NCBI RefSeq assembly: GCF_020099275.1
Contig: NZ_CP083646.1
Span: 372,001 to 436,000, forward strand
DNA from: Corynebacterium falsenii
GTDB taxonomy: Bacteria > Actinomycetota > Actinomycetes > Mycobacteriales > Mycobacteriaceae
DNA length: 64,000 bases
Reading direction: 5' to 3'
Shown here: piece by piece, positions 18,228-27,687 of the stretch
Position numbering within the stretch: the first letter of the stretch is position 1
How the letters are laid out: each line of letters starts with the position of its first letter
Made by a program: the position numbers and the translations under genes
The notes under the pieces: generated by a model
Seen by the model: only the letters and a program-made list of their open reading frames with translations
Databases searched by the model: none
Told to the model about the DNA's origin: nothing

Positions 18228-19259
18228 ATGGCACCGACACCCGCAGCCAAGCGGTCATCGCAGCCCGGCCCGCTGCGCAAGCTGCTGAACTATCGCCCCG
18301 ATTTCCTCATCGTCGCGATCCTCACCGCCGTCGTGGTGGCTCTCCTCTTCCCCGTCCGCGGCCAGGCCGCCGACGTCGCCGACGTCATCACGAAGCTCGC
18401 CATCGCCTTCCTCTTCTTCCTCTACGGCGCGCGCCTAGCACCCAAGGAAGCGCTCAAGGGCCTCATGCAGTGGAAGCTCCACCTGGTGATCCTGGCCTTC
18501 ACCTTCCTCATCTACCCCCTCCTCGGGCTGGCCCTCACACCGCTGAAATTCCTCATCGGTGAGCCGCTCTATCTGGGCATTCTCTACCTCACACTCGTCC
18601 CGTCCACGGTCCAGTCGTCAGTCGCGTTCACGAGCATCGCCCGGGGACACGTAGCGGCGTCGATCGTGGCGGCTAGTGTGTCCAGCCTGCTCGGTGTGTT
18701 TCTCACGCCCCTTCTCGTGTTGCTATTGATGTCTCATTCCGGGGGTCTTCACATCGACGCCACAACCTTCCTCGACATCGGCGTGCAACTGTTGCTGCCG
18801 TTTGCGCTGGGCCAGTTGCTGCGCCGCTGGGTGGTGAACTTCGCGAAAAGCCCGGCGACGAAGAAGGTGGACCAGATCTCCATTGCGCTGGTGGTCTACG
18901 TGAGCTTCTCCGACGGCGTGGTCTCCGGCGTGTGGAGCCGCGTGAGCTGGGTGGCCATCGTGGGGCTGCTGCTGGGATCCGTGGTGGCGGTGTATTTCAT
19001 GCTGTGGCTGACCAGTGTGCTGTCGCGCAAGGCCGGGTTCAACTATGCGGATCAGGTGGCGATTCAGTTCGCTGGCACGAAGAAATCACTGGCGGCGGGG
19101 TTGCCGATGGCGGCGGTGCTGTTCGGCGGGGCGAGCTTGGGGATGATGATCCTGCCGCTGATGATCTTCCACCAGGTGCAGTTGATCATCTGCTCGCTGC
19201 GCGCAAGTGCGTATGCGCGGAAGTACGAGGAAGCCCCGGAGGCTGCGCGGACCTGGTAG
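18228..19259 (+). CDS. Bile acid:sodium symporter family protein (SBF-like)
   Basis: A 343-residue membrane protein with about ten segments. The family's characteristic cores are visible: FFLYGARLAPKEAL in the first half, and LVPSTVQSSVAFTSIARGH followed by ...FAGTKKSLAAGLPMA in the second, matching the crossover helices of the bacterial SBF/YfeH branch. The natural substrate of this branch is not settled. A GAGGA ribosome-binding site precedes ATG 18228. Probably cotranscribed with the MFS gene. Confidence 0.85.
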   Translation: MAPTPAAKRSSQPGPLRKLLNYRPDFLIVAILTAVVVALLFPVRGQAADVADVITKLAIAFLFFLYGARLAPKEALKGLMQWKLHLVILAFTFLIYPLLGLALTPLKFLIGEPLYLGILYLTLVPSTVQSSVAFTSIARGHVAASIVAASVSSLLGVFLTPLLVLLLMSHSGGLHIDATTFLDIGVQLLLPFALGQLLRRWVVNFAKSPATKKVDQISIALVVYVSFSDGVVSGVWSRVSWVAIVGLLLGSVVAVYFMLWLTSVLSRKAGFNYADQVAIQFAGTKKSLAAGLPMAAVLFGGASLGMMILPLMIFHQVQLIICSLRASAYARKYEEAPEAARTW

Positions 19260-19354
19260 CGGGGGCGTGCGGGGCGGTTTACGGGGCGTTCAGTTCGCGG
19301 GGGGCGCAGGGCCGTAGCTTTCGGGGCCGCAGGACGCCGCAGGACGCCGCAGAA

Positions 19355-19888
19355 CTAGGTGCGCTTGGCGTACCCCATGCGAGGGCGGAAGCCGGCGGGG
19401 TGCTTGGCCTGCGCTGCGGCGTCTGCGATGACGAGGCGGAAGCGGGGCTGCATGGGCGGCAGCTGGCTGATGGGGAACCAGCCGACATCCACGGATTCAT
19501 CGTCGGCGACGCGGGGTGTGTCGTCGGCGTCATCTACGACGCTGCAGCGCATGGTGGTGTCCATGTAGCTGGTGACATCACCGTTCGGATACTCCACCGG
19601 CCCCACCTGGCCGACGCCCAACAGCGCCTCCACCTGCACGTTCAACCCGGTTTCCTCTAGTACCTCGCGGACGGCGGCGTGGTGCGGCTCTTCGCGGGGA
19701 TCCACGATGCCGGTGACCGGGGTCCACTGCTGATTGTCGGCGCGCTTGACCAGCAAGACCTCGGGGACCGCCCAGATCGGCGCGTCTGCTGGTGGTTGCT
19801 TGAGCACAATTGCCGTGACGCCGGGGAGCCACAGCTCATCGTGGCCGATGCGTTCGCGGAGGGTGAGGATGAACTCGGGGGTTGGCAT
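19355..19888 (-). CDS. Nudix hydrolase
   Basis: A 177-residue cytoplasmic pyrophosphohydrolase. The Nudix box begins GIVDPREEPHHAAVRE and continues with VLEETGL, satisfying GX5EX7REUXEEXGU. The N-terminal TPEFILTLRERIGHDELWLPGVTAIV is typical of actinobacterial Nudix proteins near amino-acid transporter genes. I chose ATG 19888 (MPTPEF); an in-frame start at 19936 adds only 16 poorly conserved residues. Substrate unknown. Confidence 0.86.
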   Translation of the reverse strand: MPTPEFILTLRERIGHDELWLPGVTAIVLKQPPADAPIWAVPEVLLVKRADNQQWTPVTGIVDPREEPHHAAVREVLEETGLNVQVEALLGVGQVGPVEYPNGDVTSYMDTTMRCSVVDDADDTPRVADDESVDVGWFPISQLPPMQPRFRLVIADAAAQAKHPAGFRPRMGYAKRT

Positions 19889-20058
19889 GGTTCTCACACT
19901 ACCGCGCACCTTCCGCCCCGCGGCATCGCTGCTCACCCACGCGATCCATCAGCGTGCGTCGCCATCAACACCGTCCGGCACACCCCCCGCATTCCCCCTC
20001 GACGGCAGCTTCACTGCTTCGTACCCCGACTGGCACCACCCCTTCTGGGGCTTCACGT

Positions 20059-20143
20059 GTGACAATGTTGTGTTTTGACGATTTGGCCTTTCTAAAACCC
20101 CAGGTGGTCAAATGTGCTACCTCGCAAAACACGGCATTCGCAC
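20059..20143. repeat. Palindromic intergenic element, copy 1
   Basis: Arms 20059-20077 and 20125-20143 pair at 15 of 19 positions around a 47-bp centre. The right half of the centre reads CCCAGGTGGTCAAATGTGC then TACCTC and is shared almost base for base with the copy at 60437-60531. It lies between the azlD stop and the Nudix start. Confidence 0.75.
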
Positions 20144-20158
20144 ATCCAGAGCGCTGCG

Positions 20159-20587
20159 CTAGAACACCACGTTCACCAAAACCGCGTAGAACACCGTGCC
20201 CAACAGGATCGATAGCGTGGCCGAGCGCCGCCATACATGCAGCGCCACGGTGAAAACCAACGCGATCATCACGGGGACGAAACCAGTGGGAGAATCGCCG
20301 CCTTCAATCACCGTGTACAGCACGAGAATCGCCATGACGCCCACTGGCATCGACAGACCCAGCCACGCAACCAAGCGCGATTCCCGGAAAAAGCGCAGTG
20401 CCGCGAACGGCAAGGCACGCAGCCCCACGGTGACGAGGAAAATGGCGAACAGGATCGCTAGGGTCGGCCCGAGCTCCACGCCGTCGGGAAGTCCGGCGCT
20501 GGCCAGGGTGGTGCCCGGGGCGGTGGTGCCTGGGACGGTGGTGGCCGAGGCGACAGCGGCGGCAGCGGCGGCAGCGTGATGGATCAC
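20159..20587 (-). CDS. AzlD/BrnE-family amino-acid exporter small subunit
   Basis: A 142-residue membrane protein with about four segments after an Ala/Thr/Gly-rich N-terminus. The pattern VGLRALPFAALRF is the AzlD hallmark. Together with the overlapping AzlC gene it should form an exporter of branched-chain amino acids (and methionine in corynebacterial BrnFE). The start overlaps the AzlC stop by 4 bp (ATGA). Confidence 0.85.
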   Translation of the reverse strand: MIHHAAAAAAAVASATTVPGTTAPGTTLASAGLPDGVELGPTLAILFAIFLVTVGLRALPFAALRFFRESRLVAWLGLSMPVGVMAILVLYTVIEGGDSPTGFVPVMIALVFTVALHVWRRSATLSILLGTVFYAVLVNVVF

Positions 20588-21336
20588 TGGGACTCCTCCT
20601 CTGTGCCAGAAGCATCAGCCGTGCCAGCACCAACCGGCCGCGCCCCCACGCGCCACGTCAGCGCCTTATTCACCGGCGGCACGAAGAACCGCACCACCAG
20701 CAGCGCAAAGTACAGCGTCATGCCGACCATCAGCACGTTGTCCGGCGCGATCCACCACGCCACCAGCCCCAGCACCACAGCGCTCAGCGGCAGCGACAGG
20801 TCCCGGTTCGCCGCAAACGCCTCAATCATCAGCACGGTAAACAACGCCGTCAGGGCGAATTCCATCCCCACCAGCGTAAATGGCAGCGCCGAGCCGAACA
20901 GCGCACCCAGCACGCCGCCGCCGACCCACCCGGCCTGCAGCAGCGCTTGGATCGTGATGACGCGCGCGGTCGTCCAGTTCGCGTCGGCTCGCGCCGAGAC
21001 AATCGCGTACGTCTCGTCCGTCAGCGCATACGCCCCGTATGCCTTCGCGAGCCAGCCCTTCACGCGATCCATCGGATAGTTGAGTGCGTAGAAAATGTGC
21101 CGGAAGTTCACCAGCAGTCCGTACAGCGCCGCAGACAATGGCGCCGCTCCACCCGTGACCAGGCTGATCGCTAGGAACTCCATCGAGCCAGCGTAAATCA
21201 CCAGCGAAAACACCGGCGCCCAGTACCACGCAAACCCGATCTGCGTGATGAGTAGCCCAAATGCCAGTCCGAGTGGCACCATGCCTAGCGCGACCGGCCA
21301 GGCGTCGCCTATACCGGCTGTGACCTGCCTCTTCAC
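20584..21336 (-). CDS. AzlC/BrnF-family amino-acid exporter large subunit
   Basis: A 250-residue protein with about seven membrane segments. It carries PLGLAFGLLITQIGF, the AGSMEFLAI motif and LLVNFRHIFYALN, all characteristic of AzlC. Usual partner of AzlD, which follows with a 4-bp overlap. I chose GTG 21336, one base after the stop of the AlgH gene, to avoid a 35-bp overlap; the longer alternative begins at 21372. No Lrp-type regulator gene is adjacent. Confidence 0.84.
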   Translation of the reverse strand: MKRQVTAGIGDAWPVALGMVPLGLAFGLLITQIGFAWYWAPVFSLVIYAGSMEFLAISLVTGGAAPLSAALYGLLVNFRHIFYALNYPMDRVKGWLAKAYGAYALTDETYAIVSARADANWTTARVITIQALLQAGWVGGGVLGALFGSALPFTLVGMEFALTALFTVLMIEAFAANRDLSLPLSAVVLGLVAWWIAPDNVLMVGMTLYFALLVVRFFVPPVNKALTWRVGARPVGAGTADASGTEEESQ

Positions 21337-21337
21337 C

Positions 21338-22129
21338 CTAGTTGCGCTCCGGGTTCGTCGCCCACGTGACAAACAGGTTCTCGGGGAAAGGCCGCCGCTT
21401 CATCAGCTGGCGCCAGGTCTCTGCAGGCTTTGCAGTAAAGACATCGTCAGGTGTTGCATGTTCGACGCCAACAAGCCCGCACTCCACCCACTTGTTTACT
21501 TGTGCGTGCGATACAGAAACGTAGCTGTGGAACAGGCGCATGCCCTGCAACCGGGATCCGTCACTGCTGCCGGTCGCGGCGGCTACCTGGTCCTCGACGC
21601 TGGGCGCTCCCTCTCCGGTGTGGATGAGGAGGAAACGGTTGTCCGGCCCGAAGCGCGACGGGTGCGAAGGCTGCAGAGTCTGCAATGCGGCAGCCGCGGG
21701 GTTGTCCGAGGCTGCCGGTTCCGGGGTCAGCAGCGCCACGGCCAGTACCACTGGTTCGCGGTGGCCGCCGATGAAGAACACCTTCGGCTTCGTGAGCTTG
21801 TCGGCAAGGTGGGGTAGGTGGTTGGCGACGGCTTCGGTGCTCATCAAGCCGAGCTGCACGGCCACGATGCCCGGGCCCTCACCCTCGTCGTTGGCATCTT
21901 GATCCGTCTGGAGCACGAGCAGGGCCTCGGCGCCGGGGCGCCCCGGTTGGTTGAGCTGGCCCGGTTCGGCGGAAAACGCCGCGATGAAGCTTTCCTCCGC
22001 GTCTTGTGGGATGTACCGGGTGGCCGCCAAGTTCATGGAATCGGCGACGACCTGCGGGGACTGGAAGATGATGTCTCCCGCCCGAACGGCAGTGGCGGCC
22101 TTGTCTGCACTGTCTGCACTGTCACTCAT
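21338..22129 (-). CDS. YqgE/AlgH family protein (UPF0301)
   Basis: A 263-residue soluble protein. The C-terminal half, GMRLFHSYVSVSHAQVNKW followed by the DVF...TWRQLMKRR end, matches the family's conserved GWSPGQL and WRRVLRR blocks, and FFIGGHREPVVL corresponds to the GGPV block. The N-terminal GDIIFQSPQVVADSMN has drifted from the usual DPNF motif, and a long Gly/Glu/Asp linker follows. The function of the family is unknown. The N-terminus is encoded by a repeated GACAGTGCA unit. It overlaps the CCA-enzyme stop by 4 bp, a neighbourhood conserved in corynebacteria. Confidence 0.75.
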   Translation of the reverse strand: MSDSADSADKAATAVRAGDIIFQSPQVVADSMNLAATRYIPQDAEESFIAAFSAEPGQLNQPGRPGAEALLVLQTDQDANDEGEGPGIVAVQLGLMSTEAVANHLPHLADKLTKPKVFFIGGHREPVVLAVALLTPEPAASDNPAAAALQTLQPSHPSRFGPDNRFLLIHTGEGAPSVEDQVAAATGSSDGSRLQGMRLFHSYVSVSHAQVNKWVECGLVGVEHATPDDVFTAKPAETWRQLMKRRPFPENLFVTWATNPERN

Positions 22130-23748
22130 TGGTGCCCATCCTCCTTCTGCGTATTCGTCTTCGCGTCCGCGCCAGCACCGGACTGCTGCTCAGCCCACCA
22201 CTTCTTCAACTCTGCCACGGCCTCATCCCGATCCAGCGGACCGCGGTCGAGGCGCAGCTCCTTGAGGAAACTCCAGGCCTTACCCACCTGCGGGCCCGGC
22301 GGCAGGTCGAGGATCGTCATGATCTCGTTGCCATCCAGGTCTGGGCGCACGGCCGCCAGATCCTCCTGTTCCTGCAGGTAGGCGATGCGCTCTTCCAGTT
22401 GATCGTACGTCTGCTGCAGCCGCTGTGCCTTCCTTTTATTCCGGGTCGTGCAATCCGCACGCACCAGGACGTGGAGGAGGGGGAGGAGGCTGCCGGCGTC
22501 GTTAACATAACGACGGACCGCCGAGTCAGTCCACGTGGACTCTCCAGCGGGCTTCGAGCCATCACCACGCGGGGCGTCCTGGCGCGGGCCGCTGCCCTGG
22601 TCCATGGAATAACCGTGGAAGCGCATGTGGAGGAACACCAGCTGGCTGATGTCCTGAACGTGCTGCTTGGAAAACTTCAACTTCCGCAGGCGCTTGCGGG
22701 TCATCTTCGCACCCACCACGTCGTGCTGGTAGAACGTCACCGCGCCCGAATCGGTAAACGCCCTGGTAGCGGGCTTGCCGATGTCGTGCATCAAGGCGGC
22801 CCAGCGCAATTCCAGGTTGGGCTCCAGCCCGCGCTGCGCCTCCAACTCCACCGCGTTGCGGAGCACCTTCAGCGAGTGCCAGTAGACGTCCTTGTGCTGC
22901 CGGTGCTCATCCTGAGTGAGCTTGAGGGCGGGCAGCTCCGGCAGCACGTGGTCGGCCAAGCCGGTGCGAACCATGAGATCCAGGCCCTCCCACGGGGCCA
23001 CGCCGAGCATCATTTTGTTGAGCTCCACGGCCACGCGCTCCACGGTGATGCGGGTGATCTGGTCGCTCATCTCCACCATGGCCTGCTGCACGCGGGGAGC
23101 CACCGCGAACTCCAACTGCGAGACAAACCGGCAGGCCCGAAGCATGCGCAGCGGGTCGTCGCGGAAACTGATCTCCGGCGCATCCGGGGTGTCCAGCACG
23201 CCAGCCACGACATCGTGCAGCCCGTTCAGCGGATCGCGGAACTCGTGCTCGCCGGTGGGGGAGAGCTCCAGGGCGATGGCGTTGGCGCGGAAGTCGCGGC
23301 GGATGAGGTCGCCATCGAGGCTGTCGCCGAAGGTAACCTCCGGGTTGCGGGATTGGCCATCGTAAGAATCGGCACGGAAGGTCGTGATCTCCAGGATCAT
23401 GCCGTGCACCATGGCCGAGACCGTGCCGTACTCAATGCCGGTGTCCCATACCGTCTCCGCCAGGGGAGTGATGATCTCCACGATCTGCTCCGGGCGGGCA
23501 TCGGTGGTGAAGTCGAGATCGTGCGACAGGCGGTCCAGCAAGGCATCACGGACCGAGCCACCGACGAGATAGATGGAATGCCCGGCCTGCGCGAAGGCGG
23601 TGGCTAGCGGCAGCAGTTGATCGTCCAGTCCGCGGAGGGTCTGCCACGCTGCGGCCAGCATGGCGTGCTCAGATCGCTCCGGTGCCGCAGTGACCGAGGA
23701 GGCTTGGGCGGGCTGGGGCTTAACTGGGTTTTCCTGCGGAGTAGTCAC
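22126..23748 (-). CDS. pcnA: CCA tRNA nucleotidyltransferase
   Basis: Adds or repairs the 3' CCA of tRNAs. A 540-residue protein with the class II nucleotidyltransferase head YLVGGSVRDALLDRLSHDLD (GGxVRD and the DxD metal pair), the RRDFRANAIAL block, and an HD-type domain (MHDIGKPATRAF). This is longer than classical CCA enzymes but typical for Corynebacteriales. I chose GTG 23748 (VTTPQENPVK); ATG further in is possible. It is divergent from the Nudix gene, with about 65 bp between starts. Confidence 0.92.
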   Translation of the reverse strand: MTTPQENPVKPQPAQASSVTAAPERSEHAMLAAAWQTLRGLDDQLLPLATAFAQAGHSIYLVGGSVRDALLDRLSHDLDFTTDARPEQIVEIITPLAETVWDTGIEYGTVSAMVHGMILEITTFRADSYDGQSRNPEVTFGDSLDGDLIRRDFRANAIALELSPTGEHEFRDPLNGLHDVVAGVLDTPDAPEISFRDDPLRMLRACRFVSQLEFAVAPRVQQAMVEMSDQITRITVERVAVELNKMMLGVAPWEGLDLMVRTGLADHVLPELPALKLTQDEHRQHKDVYWHSLKVLRNAVELEAQRGLEPNLELRWAALMHDIGKPATRAFTDSGAVTFYQHDVVGAKMTRKRLRKLKFSKQHVQDISQLVFLHMRFHGYSMDQGSGPRQDAPRGDGSKPAGESTWTDSAVRRYVNDAGSLLPLLHVLVRADCTTRNKRKAQRLQQTYDQLEERIAYLQEQEDLAAVRPDLDGNEIMTILDLPPGPQVGKAWSFLKELRLDRGPLDRDEAVAELKKWWAEQQSGAGADAKTNTQKEDGHQ

Positions 23749-23813
23749 GTGTGGAGATTCTACTAGGTGCGATCGGTTCCACTTTGCCCGCAGCACAGAC
23801 TATCGTTATCAGA

Positions 23814-24674
23814 ATGAGTAAGGACGAAAGCACCGGAGACGGACAGCGCCGTCGTCGGCGCCGTCGGTCCAACAAAAACGCGAAGAATAACGCAAACAAC
23901 AACTCGAAGAGCAACGCAAAAGACAGCGCCAAGAACAATTCCACGGGCTCGTCCCGCTCCAACTCCCGCTCTCACTCGCGTTCCACTTCCCGCTCGAACG
24001 CCCGCTCGAACTCTCGGCCCAACTCGCGGTCCAACCAGCGCCCCAACTCCCGCCGCCACACCAATGCGTCCTCGCGGTCGGGCAGCAACCAGGCAGCCGT
24101 CTCCGTATCCGGGCCGAATGCCCGGCGCTCCCCGGCGCGGTCACTGTCCCACTTCGACAAAGACTCGGACCTGCCCACCAGCATCGAAACATCCGCCGGA
24201 GGCTTGGTCCTTTCGGGCCTCGCGGAGGCTGTGCAGCCGGACGGTTCGGTGGATCTTTCCACCATCTATGTGGCCCTCATCGGCCGCCTGGATCGCCGCG
24301 GGCGCCTGCTGTGGTCCATGCCCAAGGGGCACATCGAGCCGGACGAATCCCAGCACGCCACCGCCGAGCGCGAGGTATGGGAGGAGACCGGCATCGCCGG
24401 TGAAGTCATCGGCGACCTGGGCACCATCGACTACTGGTTTGTCTCGGAGGGCATCCGCATCCACAAGACCGTGCACCACCACCTGCTGCGCTACGTGGAC
24501 GGCGACCTCAACGACGAAGACCCAGAAGTCACCGAGGTGCACTGGCTGCCGGTCAACCAGCTCATGGAGCGCCTGGCCTACGCCGACGAACGCCGCCTCG
24601 CCCGCCAGGCCTTCGATTCTCTGCCGGATTACGCCCGCGCTGAGGCCGTGGCAGGGAGGTTCACTCCCCGCTGA
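23814..24674 (+). CDS. Nudix hydrolase with long Arg/Ser/Asn-rich N-terminal tail (MutT4-like)
   Basis: A 286-residue protein whose Nudix box begins GHIEPDESQHATAERE and continues with VWEETGI, around residues 172-194. Position and catalytic domain correspond to mycobacterial MutT4 (Rv3908). The first 100 or so residues are highly basic and low-complexity: a run of seven Arg, then Asn/Lys and many Ser-Arg/Asn pairs, which suggests RNA or DNA binding or a disordered tether. ATG 23814 lies 7 nt after a TATCGT box, so the transcript may be leaderless. The actual nucleotide substrate is unknown. Confidence 0.83.
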   Translation: MSKDESTGDGQRRRRRRRSNKNAKNNANNNSKSNAKDSAKNNSTGSSRSNSRSHSRSTSRSNARSNSRPNSRSNQRPNSRRHTNASSRSGSNQAAVSVSGPNARRSPARSLSHFDKDSDLPTSIETSAGGLVLSGLAEAVQPDGSVDLSTIYVALIGRLDRRGRLLWSMPKGHIEPDESQHATAEREVWEETGIAGEVIGDLGTIDYWFVSEGIRIHKTVHHHLLRYVDGDLNDEDPEVTEVHWLPVNQLMERLAYADERRLARQAFDSLPDYARAEAVAGRFTPR

Positions 24675-24732
24675 CGCCACCCACGAGTCCACCCAGTAAT
24701 CCGCCCGAAAAGCAGGTACAACGGTAAGTGTC

Positions 24733-27600
24733 ATGGCACGCTCCCTAGGATCTCAGCGCCGCGCCCCGCAGCGCACACCGCGCACACTGCGCACCCAGCG
24801 CAACCAGCGCTCCCGCACGAGCATCACTGTGCGCAGCACCGGCCCCCGCCGCGCCTCTCGCGCGCTCGTGGCCAGCTTCGCCACGGTCGGCCTCACCGGC
24901 CTCACCACCATCGCCGTGCCTACGATTGTGCCCTCGATCCTGCCCACCGCCTCCGCCGCCACACCAACGAACCAACCCGCCGGCCTCGGCGTGTCCGTCT
25001 CCACATTCCCCTACAACCCCACCTCGGACACCGGCGCCGCGCAGTGGTCCAACCCCAACGCGCGCTCTACCGACCCGCAACAGTCCGTCACCGTGGAAGT
25101 CCTCTCGGCAACCCCCACCGTCGTCACCACGGACTCCAGCCACGTCAGCTACTCCCTGCGCATCACCAACAACCGCCTCGATCCCATCAGCGACCTCTCC
25201 CTGCGCCTGTTCTACGCCAACCCCGCCACGACCGGCCCCACGATCCGCCTGTCACAGCTCACCAACCAAGGCGAATTCCCGTTCTCCAGCAACCTTGACA
25301 AGCTCTCCGGTACCATCGACCCAGGCCAATCGCGCGACGTCACCGTCTCCATTCCTCTCGATCCTTCTTTTTCCGACGCCACAACGCTGGCCCTGCCCGC
25401 ACCCGGCATATCGGGTGTTGGCGCCCATCCGCTGCTGTTCAGCCTCTCCGGTACTCCCCGGGACCAGGGCGGTAGCCAGCTCCTCGGGGTGACTCGGGCG
25501 ACGTTGTCGCTGGTGGCGTCAAAAAAAGAAAAACAAGACCAGCAAGGACAGGCGGATCAGAAGCTACCCACGCCCGTGACGGTGATCTACCCGCTCGCGG
25601 CGGAGACGAACAGCACTGCGGGTGCCACGGGCGACGCCCCACAGCGCGCGCCGCTGTACCTCAGCAACGAGGAGCTCGCCGACCAGCTGCGGCCCGGCGG
25701 TCGGCTGCGCGACCTGCTCGATGCGTACCGGGACGCAGTCGCGAAGCCAGATGGCGCCAAGCTGCGCCAGGCGACATGCATCGGGATCGACCCGGAGCTG
25801 CTCGACACGGTCGACCGGATGGCCGGTGGCTACACGGTGGGCACGGAGATCCCGGACTCGGTGGAGGAACCGAAGCGACTGCGCGACTCGTGGGGGGAGA
25901 TCCTCGGCCGCGATAAGCCGAAAACTTCACCGGGGCAGGGAGCGGACGTGGCGGCGGCGTGGCTCGCCGACCTGCGCAGCCTCGTGGAAAACAACTGCTC
26001 GGTGGCGCTGCCGTACGCCGGAGCGGACATCAACACCCTGGCCGGGGCGAATAACGAGTGGCTGAGCGTGCTGGCCTACGGGCTGGGATCGGCCACGCTG
26101 GAGCGGGTGCTCGGGCAGGTGCCGATGAAGAACGTGGTGATCCCCGGCGGCGGGTATGTCACCGAGCAGGCCGTGCCGTTGCTGGCTGCGGGTGCCAGCG
26201 GGGGAGTAGACGAGAACGCGTCCAAGCGATTCGAGGCGACGGTGGCCGCGCAGTCGGCGTTGCCGACCCTGGGCGATGGTTCGGAGGTGACCACGCTGGT
26301 AGCGGATAACACCGTGCAGGTGACCACGCCGGGCAGTGGTACGGCTGATGACTCCGGTGACGGCGGCGCAGGCAACGGTGGGGTAGGCAACGGTGGCGCA
26401 GCTAGCCAGCGCCCCAACGACCTCGTCGCCATCGCCAACGGCACCCGCGCCCTGACCTATTCCGCGGACCTCGGAGCCGCGCTCATGGCCACCGGCACGC
26501 AGCCGCAGGTCGCGCCGTTTTCCAACCCCGACCTGCGCTACACCATGGAGCAAGATAGCCCGGCCAGCCGCATGAGCAACGCCGTGGCCGTCCTCGACCA
26601 GCAGGTCTCCTCCGGCACGCCCGTGGTGGCGGTGCCCCCGGCGCTGTGGAGCGTGTCGAAGCAGGGCGCAACGACATTCCTCGATACGGTCGCGGCGCAC
26701 TTCGCTGACGATTCGGCCACGCCGCGCCCTCTGTCCGCCGCCGTGAGCTCCCCGCCGGAGGGCGTGACGCTGCCGCAGGGCACCACGCTCGATCCGTACT
26801 CCGATGTGGGCGAGGCCAGCCCCGAGTTCGTGCGCGCCATCGGTGATGTTTCCCGCCAGGTGCGCGACCTCACGCTGCTCATGCGCAACGACCCGGCCAT
26901 TGCCGTGACGCGGGAGGTCTACACGCGCCCGCTGTTCTCGGACGTGCTGCATGCCGCGTCGTCGTACCGCACACGGGTGCGGTCGCTATACGTTGCGTCG
27001 CGCCAGGCCGCCATTAACCGCCTGGACACGGTCGCCACAGTGGTGAGGAATCTGCGGTCCTCCATTGCGTTGTTGCCACCGGGCAATGTGTTCACGCGGA
27101 CCTCGGACTCCTCCCCGCTGCTCGTGGTGGCGCGCAACGGCTTGCCGCTGCCGGTACCCGCGCAAGTTGATTATCATTCCGACGCCACCACGCCGGTCAC
27201 CGTCACCCTCCCCGAGGAGGTGCAGTTGATTCCGGCAAAGGGGTCCATCACCTTGTCCCTGACCACGGACATGCAGGATCCTTCAGGTACCACGGACTTG
27301 AGCTTGTGGCTGGCCGCCCCGCCCGGGTCGGAAGAGGCCCGGGATCTCGCGGAGTCCGCAGGCGCTGCCAATGATCAGTTGGCGGAAGCCGACGCTCCCC
27401 GCGGCAGCCTGTCCCCGGATCAGGATCCCACGCGCATCTCCGCGCCCGTGGAGCTGCGTGTGCAATCAGTTCCGGGCATGTCTGGATTGTCCATTGCGGC
27501 GATTGTAGGCGGATTGGCGCTCATTGCTGTGGCCGGAAAAATTGTGTGGTCCAGGCGGAGTGGTTCCTCGTCGCGGCGGTTAAAGCGCCTTAATCGCTAA
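24733..27600 (+). CDS. Secreted/membrane DUF6049 protein (Rv3909 type)
   Basis: A 955-residue envelope protein: a long basic leader (1-45) and hydrophobic signal segment ending near ASAA (about 75), a large extracytoplasmic part, one C-terminal membrane helix (SGLSIAAIVGGLALIAVAG) and a short Arg/Ser/Lys-rich cytoplasmic end. The position between the Nudix gene and murJ is conserved in Corynebacteriales. Biochemical role unknown; location suggests cell-wall assembly. A Gly/Asn/Asp-rich linker lies at about 538-557. Four copies or near-copies of the dispersed CGACGCC motif cluster in or next to this gene and murJ. Confidence 0.8.
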   Translation: MARSLGSQRRAPQRTPRTLRTQRNQRSRTSITVRSTGPRRASRALVASFATVGLTGLTTIAVPTIVPSILPTASAATPTNQPAGLGVSVSTFPYNPTSDTGAAQWSNPNARSTDPQQSVTVEVLSATPTVVTTDSSHVSYSLRITNNRLDPISDLSLRLFYANPATTGPTIRLSQLTNQGEFPFSSNLDKLSGTIDPGQSRDVTVSIPLDPSFSDATTLALPAPGISGVGAHPLLFSLSGTPRDQGGSQLLGVTRATLSLVASKKEKQDQQGQADQKLPTPVTVIYPLAAETNSTAGATGDAPQRAPLYLSNEELADQLRPGGRLRDLLDAYRDAVAKPDGAKLRQATCIGIDPELLDTVDRMAGGYTVGTEIPDSVEEPKRLRDSWGEILGRDKPKTSPGQGADVAAAWLADLRSLVENNCSVALPYAGADINTLAGANNEWLSVLAYGLGSATLERVLGQVPMKNVVIPGGGYVTEQAVPLLAAGASGGVDENASKRFEATVAAQSALPTLGDGSEVTTLVADNTVQVTTPGSGTADDSGDGGAGNGGVGNGGAASQRPNDLVAIANGTRALTYSADLGAALMATGTQPQVAPFSNPDLRYTMEQDSPASRMSNAVAVLDQQVSSGTPVVAVPPALWSVSKQGATTFLDTVAAHFADDSATPRPLSAAVSSPPEGVTLPQGTTLDPYSDVGEASPEFVRAIGDVSRQVRDLTLLMRNDPAIAVTREVYTRPLFSDVLHAASSYRTRVRSLYVASRQAAINRLDTVATVVRNLRSSIALLPPGNVFTRTSDSSPLLVVARNGLPLPVPAQVDYHSDATTPVTVTLPEEVQLIPAKGSITLSLTTDMQDPSGTTDLSLWLAAPPGSEEARDLAESAGAANDQLAEADAPRGSLSPDQDPTRISAPVELRVQSVPGMSGLSIAAIVGGLALIAVAGKIVWSRRSGSSSRRLKRLNR

Positions 27601-27687
27601 ACCCCTTAATTATTGTTTTTCGCACCGCACAGCGCTGAATGCTCAAAACTCCGCGGCAAAGATTAGGACACTCACCACTTATGCACC

